Source: CAYJRR01 sp964372275 [NCBI: uncultured bacterium]
GTDB taxonomy: Bacteria > CAYJRR01
Direction: 5' to 3'
NCBI GenBank assembly: GCA_964372275.1
Contig: CAYJRR010000094.1
Location: 1 to 17,854, forward strand
Length of the DNA stretch: 17,854 bases
How positions within the stretch are numbered: the first letter of the stretch is position 1; every line of letters starts with the position of its first letter. The notes below the pieces were generated by a model that had not been told where the DNA came from, did not search any database, and saw only the letters and a list, made by a program, of their open reading frames with translations. Shown piece by piece: positions 13,714 to 17,854 of this stretch. Both the position numbers and the translations under genes were made by a program.

Positions 13714-14064
13714 GTGATCTTCTGGACGGAATGGATCCCGCTGACGCCCGCGAGCGTGGAGAACCTTTCCGACGTTTCCGGTCTGTACGAGGTGAAGGTC
13801 CTCCGCCGTCTCGTCGACTACCCGACCGGCCGGTCGGCGATGATCTACTACGGCAAGACCCTCCCCGATTCGCCCTCGCTGCGCCGGACGGTCGCGGCCG
13901 ACTGGTTCGCGCCGGAGAAGGAGCCGATCCGCGTCCGTTGGCAGGAGTACGGCGAGATCGTATTCCGGTGGGCGGCGACCGGACGGGTCGACGAGGAACA
14001 GGAGCGTCGGCTTCGCCTCTTCCGCGAACGCTTCGGTCGCGTCCCGTGGGGCAATCCAGAGTGA
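13714..14064 (+). CDS. Small protein with a GIY-YIG-like pattern
   Basis: A 116-residue protein starting at GTG, 3 bp after the HD hydrolase stop, so probably in the same operon. I do not recognise a named family. The order of key residues recalls a minimal GIY-YIG nuclease: GLY (23-25), then IYYGKT (44-49), Arg57-Arg58 after a short loop, acidic Glu94/Glu95, and an Asn near the end in VPWGNPE. These match the G-Y, Y-G-K, Arg, Glu and Asn positions of the fold, but spacing and overall similarity are not enough to assert nuclease activity. GGAG lies about 11 bases upstream of the start. Confidence 0.65.
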   Translation: MIFWTEWIPLTPASVENLSDVSGLYEVKVLRRLVDYPTGRSAMIYYGKTLPDSPSLRRTVAADWFAPEKEPIRVRWQEYGEIVFRWAATGRVDEEQERRLRLFRERFGRVPWGNPE

Positions 14065-14083
14065 CGATCGACGCCGTCGCCGT

Positions 14084-14111
14084 TTGACAACGAAAAGTTC
14101 GTACCCATTCT
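14084..14111 (+). promoter_or_regulatory. Possible promoter of the histidine kinase gene
   Basis: A perfect -35 box, TTGACA (14084-14089), is followed after 16 bp by CATTCT (14106-14111), a poor -10. The position, about 25 bases before the coding start, gives a short leader containing AGGA at 14127-14130. The -35 is convincing and the -10 is not. Confidence 0.4.
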
Positions 14112-14136
14112 CGCGGTCCCGAAATCAGGATCGCCC

Positions 14137-14964
14137 ATGATCGAACAACCCTCCAGCAGCGTCCCGCCGCCCGAACCGTCGCCTCGCCGGTCGCCTTCCC
14201 GTCCGGCGCAAGAGTTGCGAACCGCGCTCCGCCGGGCCTTGAAGTCGGCGCTCTCCGAGCTCGAGCCGGCGCTCTCACGTCTGAGCGAGGCGCAGGAGGA
14301 GTCGGTCCGGCAGGCGCGCATCGAGGCGTTCGGATCGGTCGCGGAGGGCCTGGCGCACGACGTCAACAACGCGCTCAGCTCCGTCCTCCTGCGAACGACG
14401 CTCCTCCGGCGCAACGTCGATCCGACCGCCGCCGAACACATCGACGTGATCGACGGCGCGGTGCTCGACGCCGCCACGACGGTGCAGAAGCTCCAGGCGT
14501 TCGCGCGGCGCCGAGCCGGGGGAGCGCCGGCGACGGGGGCGGTCGACGAGGCGCTGCGCGCCGCAGCGGACTCGGTCGCCTCACGGCTCGGACCGACCGA
14601 GATCGCGCTTCGCCTCCAGTCCGGCGCGACGGTGCAGGCACCGCTCGACGAGCTGCGCGAGACGTTCTACGAGCTTCTCAAGAACGCGCACGAGGCGACA
14701 GGAGGAACGGGACCGATCGAGATCGACTCGCGCGCGTCCGACGGGATGGTCACCGTCGTCGTCTCCGACCGCGGGCCGGGAATCCCGGCGGAATCGCTGC
14801 CACGTCTGTTCGAGCCCTTTTTCACCACGCGGGGACCCGGCTCCTCCGGGCTGGGCCTTGCGATGGTCTACGGCCTGGCACGCCGCCTCGGCGGCGACCT
14901 GCGCGCCGAGAACCGCGACGGCGGCGGCGCACGCATCGCCTTGCGCCTGCCCGCGGCGTCGTGA
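14137..14964 (+). CDS. Orphan soluble histidine kinase (no sensor domain)
   Basis: A 275-residue cytoplasmic sensor-kinase core. Residues 1-60 are a Pro/Ser-rich start followed by a helix that may be a coiled coil. His74 in EGLAHDVNNALSSVL is the phosphorylation site, with the H-D-(V/I)-N-N pattern of NtrB-like kinases. The ATP-binding domain shows the N box ELLKNAHEAT with Asn183, the G1 box DRGPGIP (211-217), the F box FEPFFTT and the G2 box GSSGLGLAMVYGL. There is no membrane segment and no PAS, GAF or receiver domain, and no response regulator gene in the window. Its input and partner must come from elsewhere. ATG 14137 has AGGA six bases upstream. Its last 97 bp overlap the end of mutY on the other strand. 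Confidence 0.88.
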   Translation: MIEQPSSSVPPPEPSPRRSPSRPAQELRTALRRALKSALSELEPALSRLSEAQEESVRQARIEAFGSVAEGLAHDVNNALSSVLLRTTLLRRNVDPTAAEHIDVIDGAVLDAATTVQKLQAFARRRAGGAPATGAVDEALRAAADSVASRLGPTEIALRLQSGATVQAPLDELRETFYELLKNAHEATGGTGPIEIDSRASDGMVTVVVSDRGPGIPAESLPRLFEPFFTTRGPGSSGLGLAMVYGLARRLGGDLRAENRDGGGARIALRLPAAS

Positions 14965-16040
14965 AGGCTCGCACGGGCCCACGCGGCCTCGATCGCCTTC
15001 CGCATCGCGGCTCCGATCCCGTACTCCGCAAGCTCCTCGCGCCCGACCCAGGTTCCGGCGCGCGTATCGCCGTGGGCCTCGCACGCGTACGCGTCGAGCG
15101 TCATGTCGAAATGGCTGAAGGCGTGATCGACCGAGGCGACTCGCCGGACGGCCTCCAGCCGCAGCCCGAGTCGCGAACCGATCTCTGCCGATAGCCACGC
15201 ATGCGGCGCTCCGCTCCGATCCTCGGCGCCTCGAGCGCGCCGCCGCCGGTCCGGGCGCTCGGCGCTCGGAAGTTCCCAGAGACCGCCGAGGAGACCCTCG
15301 TCGGGCCGGCGCACGAGCAGCACCCGCCCGCCGCGCTCGACGAACACGCACGCGACCGTCCGGTGCGGCCGCTTCGCCTTCGGCGGCACGGCCGGGATCT
15401 CTCCCTGGCGGCCGAGCGCGCGCGCGGCACAGTCGCCGGCGAGCGGACACCGTTCGCAACGCGGGTTCGACGGCAGGCAGACGGTTGCCCCCAGCTCCAT
15501 CAGCGCCTGGTTGAAATCCCCGGGGCGCTCATCCGGAACGAGCGACGCGGCGATCTCCCAGCACCGATCGTGCAGCGAACGCTCTTTGGCATGCCCTTCC
15601 AGCGCGTGGAGCCGGGACAACACCCGGACGACGTTGCCGTCGACCAACGGCTCGCGGGCGCCGAATGCGATCGACAGGATCGCGCCGGCGGTGTAGCGAC
15701 CGATTCCCGGAAGCGCGTTCACCGCGTCGGGGTCGGACGGGAAGCGGCCACCGTGCTCGTCGCGGATGCGGCGCGCGGCGGCGTGCAGGTTCCGGGCGCG
15801 CGCGTAGTAGCCGAGTCCCGACCATCGGGCGAGCACGTCGTCGAGCGGGCTGTCCGCAAGCGCGACCACGTCCGGGAAACGCGCCAGGAACCGCTCGAAG
15901 TAGCCGATCACGGTATCGACCCGCGTCTGCTGAAGCATGATCTCGGAGATCCAGGTGCGGTACGGATCGGGGGGATCGACGCGCCACGGCAGATCGCGCC
16001 GATTCGCGTCGTACCAACGCAGCAGGCGTATCGCCGACAT
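14868..16040 (-). CDS. mutY: Adenine DNA glycosylase MutY
   Basis: MutY removes adenine mispaired with 8-oxoguanine, preventing G:C to T:A changes. The 390-residue protein has Glu33 in SEIMLQQTRV, the helix-hairpin-helix LPGIGRYTAGA (110-120), catalytic Asp134 in VDGNVVRVL, and the [4Fe-4S] cysteines 188, 195, 198 and 204 with C-x6-C-x2-C-x5-C spacing. From about residue 227 comes the Nudix-like 8-oxoG recognition domain, including the FSH motif (308-310). The last ~35 residues are a basic Arg/Ala/Pro tail beyond the family's usual end, encoded opposite the histidine kinase ATP-binding region. ATG 16040 is given. GTG 16049, overlapping the recD2 stop as GTGA and close to GGAGGG, is an equally reasonable start. 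Coupling to recD2 suggests a repair operon. Confidence 0.93.
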   Translation of the reverse strand: MSAIRLLRWYDANRRDLPWRVDPPDPYRTWISEIMLQQTRVDTVIGYFERFLARFPDVVALADSPLDDVLARWSGLGYYARARNLHAAARRIRDEHGGRFPSDPDAVNALPGIGRYTAGAILSIAFGAREPLVDGNVVRVLSRLHALEGHAKERSLHDRCWEIAASLVPDERPGDFNQALMELGATVCLPSNPRCERCPLAGDCAARALGRQGEIPAVPPKAKRPHRTVACVFVERGGRVLLVRRPDEGLLGGLWELPSAERPDRRRRARGAEDRSGAPHAWLSAEIGSRLGLRLEAVRRVASVDHAFSHFDMTLDAYACEAHGDTRAGTWVGREELAEYGIGAAMRKAIEAAWARASLHDAAGRRKAMRAPPPSRFSARRSPPRRRARP

Positions 16041-16045
16041 CCGGC

Positions 16046-17854
16046 TCACGCGCCCTCCCGGAGGCGCCGCGCGAGAAGGGTGAAGCGTTCGCCACCGGAG
16101 ACGTTGGCGACCGCCATCGAGATGGCGCGCCGGCTCCCGACCAGGACGACGAGGCGCTTTCCGCGGGTGATCGCGGTGTAGAGGAGGTTTCGCTGGAGCA
16201 TCACGTAGTGTTGGGTGAGCAGCGGGATCACCACCGCCGGGTACTCCGAGCCCTGCGCCCGGTGGATCGTCGAGGCGTAGGCCAGCGCCAGGTCCGGCGC
16301 GTCGCCGGCCTCGTAGAGGATTCGCCGGCCGTCGATCTCGACCTCCAGGACCCGCGCGTGATCGTCGAAGCCGGTGACCCGCCCCAGGTCGCCGTTGAAG
16401 ACCTCCTTGTCGTAGTCGTTGCGGAGCTGCAGCACGCGGTCCCCGATCCGGAAGCGGCGCGGACCCGCCGACACCTCCCGGCCGTGCGGGTTGAGCCGCG
16501 CCTGCAACGCGGCGTTCAGGTTCTGCGCCCCGCCCACCCCGCGGTTCATCGGCACCAGCACCTGCACGTCGCGCGTCGGATCGAGGCCGAAGCGCCGCGG
16601 AATCCGCTCCGCGACCGTCTCGCACACCGTCGCCACCGCCGCTTCCGGGTCGTCGCGCGGCACGAAGAAGAAGTCGTCGGCGTCGAGCTCGGGCATCTCG
16701 CCGGAGTTGACCCGGTGGGCGTTGAGGACGATCCCCGACCGCGTCGACTGGCGGAAGATCTCGGTCAGCTTCACCGTCGGAACGCTTCCGGAGGCGATCA
16801 CGTCCCGGAGTACGTTGCCCGGCCCGACCGACGGAAGCTGGTCGGCGTCCCCCACCAGCACCAGGCGCGCGCCGTCCGGCACCGCCTCGACGATCGAGCG
16901 GAACAGCGGCAAGTCGACCATCGAACACTCGTCGATCACCAGCACGTCGCACTCCAGGCGATTGCCGGCGTTCCGGGCGAACGTCCCGGTACGCGGCTCG
17001 ACTTCGAGCAGGCGGTGCACCGTGCGCGCTTCGAGGCCGGTCGCTTCCGAGAGGCGTTTGGCGGCGCGTCCGGTCGGCGCGGCGAGGAGGATGCGCTCGC
17101 GCCGCGCCCGCACCACGCGACTCAAGGCGTCGACGACCGTCGTCTTCCCGGTGCCGGGCCCGCCGGTGATCACCGTGACCTTCCCTCCGGCGGCGCGCAG
17201 CACCGCCTCCCGCTGCCGGTCGGCGAGCGCGCGGCCGGTCTCCCGCTGTACCCAGTCGACGGCCTTCGCCTCCTCCAGCGGCCGGTCGAGGGACGGCTTC
17301 GCCGTGCACAGCCGCGCCAACGCGCGCGCCGCGGCGCGCTCCGCGGTAGCCAGTTCGGGGAGCATCGCGACGACCACGTCGCCCCGTCCGCCGTCCGCCC
17401 CTTCGACCTCCACCCGCCCCTCGCGCCGGAGCCGTTCCACCGACTCCCCGATCGCCGGACGCCGCTCCTCGCCCAGCAGCTCGGCGGCGCGCGACGCGAG
17501 CGCCTCGAGCGGGAGGTGGCAGTGGCCGTCGCCGGCACCATCGCGCAGGCAGAACAGCACCCCGGCGTCGACGCGCTTCGGCGAGTCCTCGGCGATCCCC
17601 ACCTTGCGCGCGATCCCGTCGGCCGTCTTGAAGCCGATTCCGGAGACCTCGTCGGCCAGGCGATAGGGATCCTCGCGGACGATCCGCGCCGCGCCCGCGC
17701 CGAGCTTGCGATGGATGCGGTGGGCGTAGGCCGGCGTCACGCCGAAGCTCTGGAGGAAGACCATCACCTCGCGGATCTCACGATGCGTTTGCCACGATTC
17801 GCGCAGGCTGGCCGCCCGCTTCTCCCCGATCCCCTCCACCTCGAGCAGACGCTG
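16046..17854 (-). CDS. recD2: RecD2-type DNA helicase (5' end outside window)
   Basis: A superfamily 1B 5'-to-3' DNA helicase of the RecD2 type, with 602 residues visible; the start lies beyond the right edge. Typical members have about 720-820 residues, so some 100-200 are missing. Visible features in order are helix-hairpin-helix repeats (LLEVEGIGEKRA at residues 3-14, SGIGFKTADGIA), Walker A GGPGTGKTT (about 231-239), Walker B VLVIDECSMVD (304-314), motif III GDADQLPSVGPG (335-346), motif IV-like LTEIFRQS, and the C-terminal TIHRAQGSEY and YTAITRGKR. The helix-hairpin-helix region separates it from RecD of the RecBCD complex. It probably acts alone in DNA repair or replication restart. Its stop overlaps the possible GTG start of mutY. 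Confidence 0.93.
   Translation of the reverse strand, partial: QRLLEVEGIGEKRAASLRESWQTHREIREVMVFLQSFGVTPAYAHRIHRKLGAGAARIVREDPYRLADEVSGIGFKTADGIARKVGIAEDSPKRVDAGVLFCLRDGAGDGHCHLPLEALASRAAELLGEERRPAIGESVERLRREGRVEVEGADGGRGDVVVAMLPELATAERAAARALARLCTAKPSLDRPLEEAKAVDWVQRETGRALADRQREAVLRAAGGKVTVITGGPGTGKTTVVDALSRVVRARRERILLAAPTGRAAKRLSEATGLEARTVHRLLEVEPRTGTFARNAGNRLECDVLVIDECSMVDLPLFRSIVEAVPDGARLVLVGDADQLPSVGPGNVLRDVIASGSVPTVKLTEIFRQSTRSGIVLNAHRVNSGEMPELDADDFFFVPRDDPEAAVATVCETVAERIPRRFGLDPTRDVQVLVPMNRGVGGAQNLNAALQARLNPHGREVSAGPRRFRIGDRVLQLRNDYDKEVFNGDLGRVTGFDDHARVLEVEIDGRRILYEAGDAPDLALAYASTIHRAQGSEYPAVVIPLLTQHYVMLQRNLLYTAITRGKRLVVLVGSRRAISMAVANVSGGERFTLLARRLREGA

Noticed and set aside
1-17854. CRISPR arrays, tRNA genes, insertion sequences or phage remnants
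   Set aside because: No short direct-repeat array, cloverleaf-like sequence, transposase motif or terminal inverted repeat was seen on either strand by eye; the region looks like ordinary chromosome.

Overview
The window is very GC-rich chromosomal DNA from a bacterium, densely coded, with many 4-bp start/stop overlaps and frequent GTG starts. Two predicted lipoproteins, a COQ7-like protein, 7Fe-type ferredoxins and a UbiA/polyprenyl-synthase pair fit an environmental Gram-negative with respiratory quinones (Acidobacteriota- or Myxococcota-like). The phylum is inference; no rRNA or other marker is present. I see no tRNA, rRNA, CRISPR array, insertion sequence or phage gene, and no gene-free stretch longer than about 160 bp.

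Layout. (1) 2-1185: the tail of an unknown gene, then octanoyltransferase LipB fused to a NudB-like Nudix domain. (2) 1176-2990, minus strand: a lipoprotein with a cadherin-like domain and seven FG-GAP-type repeats. (3) 3064-8846, the most interesting part: a rubrerythrin-like diiron protein and a UbiA prenyltransferase (minus operon), a GbsR/MarR-type regulator (plus), a long-chain polyprenyl diphosphate synthase (minus), and a divergent plus-strand run of a COQ7-like diiron protein, a zinc-ribbon membrane protein and a Nudix/metallo-beta-lactamase fusion. Two almost identical 18-bp palindromes (17 of 18 bases the same) lie at the starts of the rubrerythrin/UbiA operon and the polyprenyl synthase gene. 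They are the probable operators of the regulator encoded between them. (4) 8901-9586: two tandem 7Fe-type ferredoxins behind a good sigma-70-like promoter. (5) 9668-12373: an aspartase/fumarase-family lyase, a coupled lipoprotein and a small secreted protein. (6) 12427-14064: an HD-domain dNTPase-like hydrolase and a small protein with a GIY-YIG-like pattern. (7) 14137-17854: an orphan soluble histidine kinase whose 3' end overlaps the convergent mutY gene by 97 bp, and recD2 (5' end outside the window) just upstream of mutY.

How the genes may work together. Region 3 reads as a small regulon for a prenylated lipid, probably a quinone. The polyprenyl synthase would make the tail, the UbiA protein would attach it to an aromatic ring, and one or both diiron proteins could hydroxylate the ring or protect against oxidants, under one MarR-like regulator. 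Both prenyl enzymes carry substitutions in their second aspartate-rich motif, so the substrate may be unusual. This is inference from motifs, order and shared operators. MutY and RecD2 are DNA-repair enzymes that appear to be co-transcribed. The LipB-NudB fusion joins lipoate and folate functions, the two cofactors of the glycine cleavage system.
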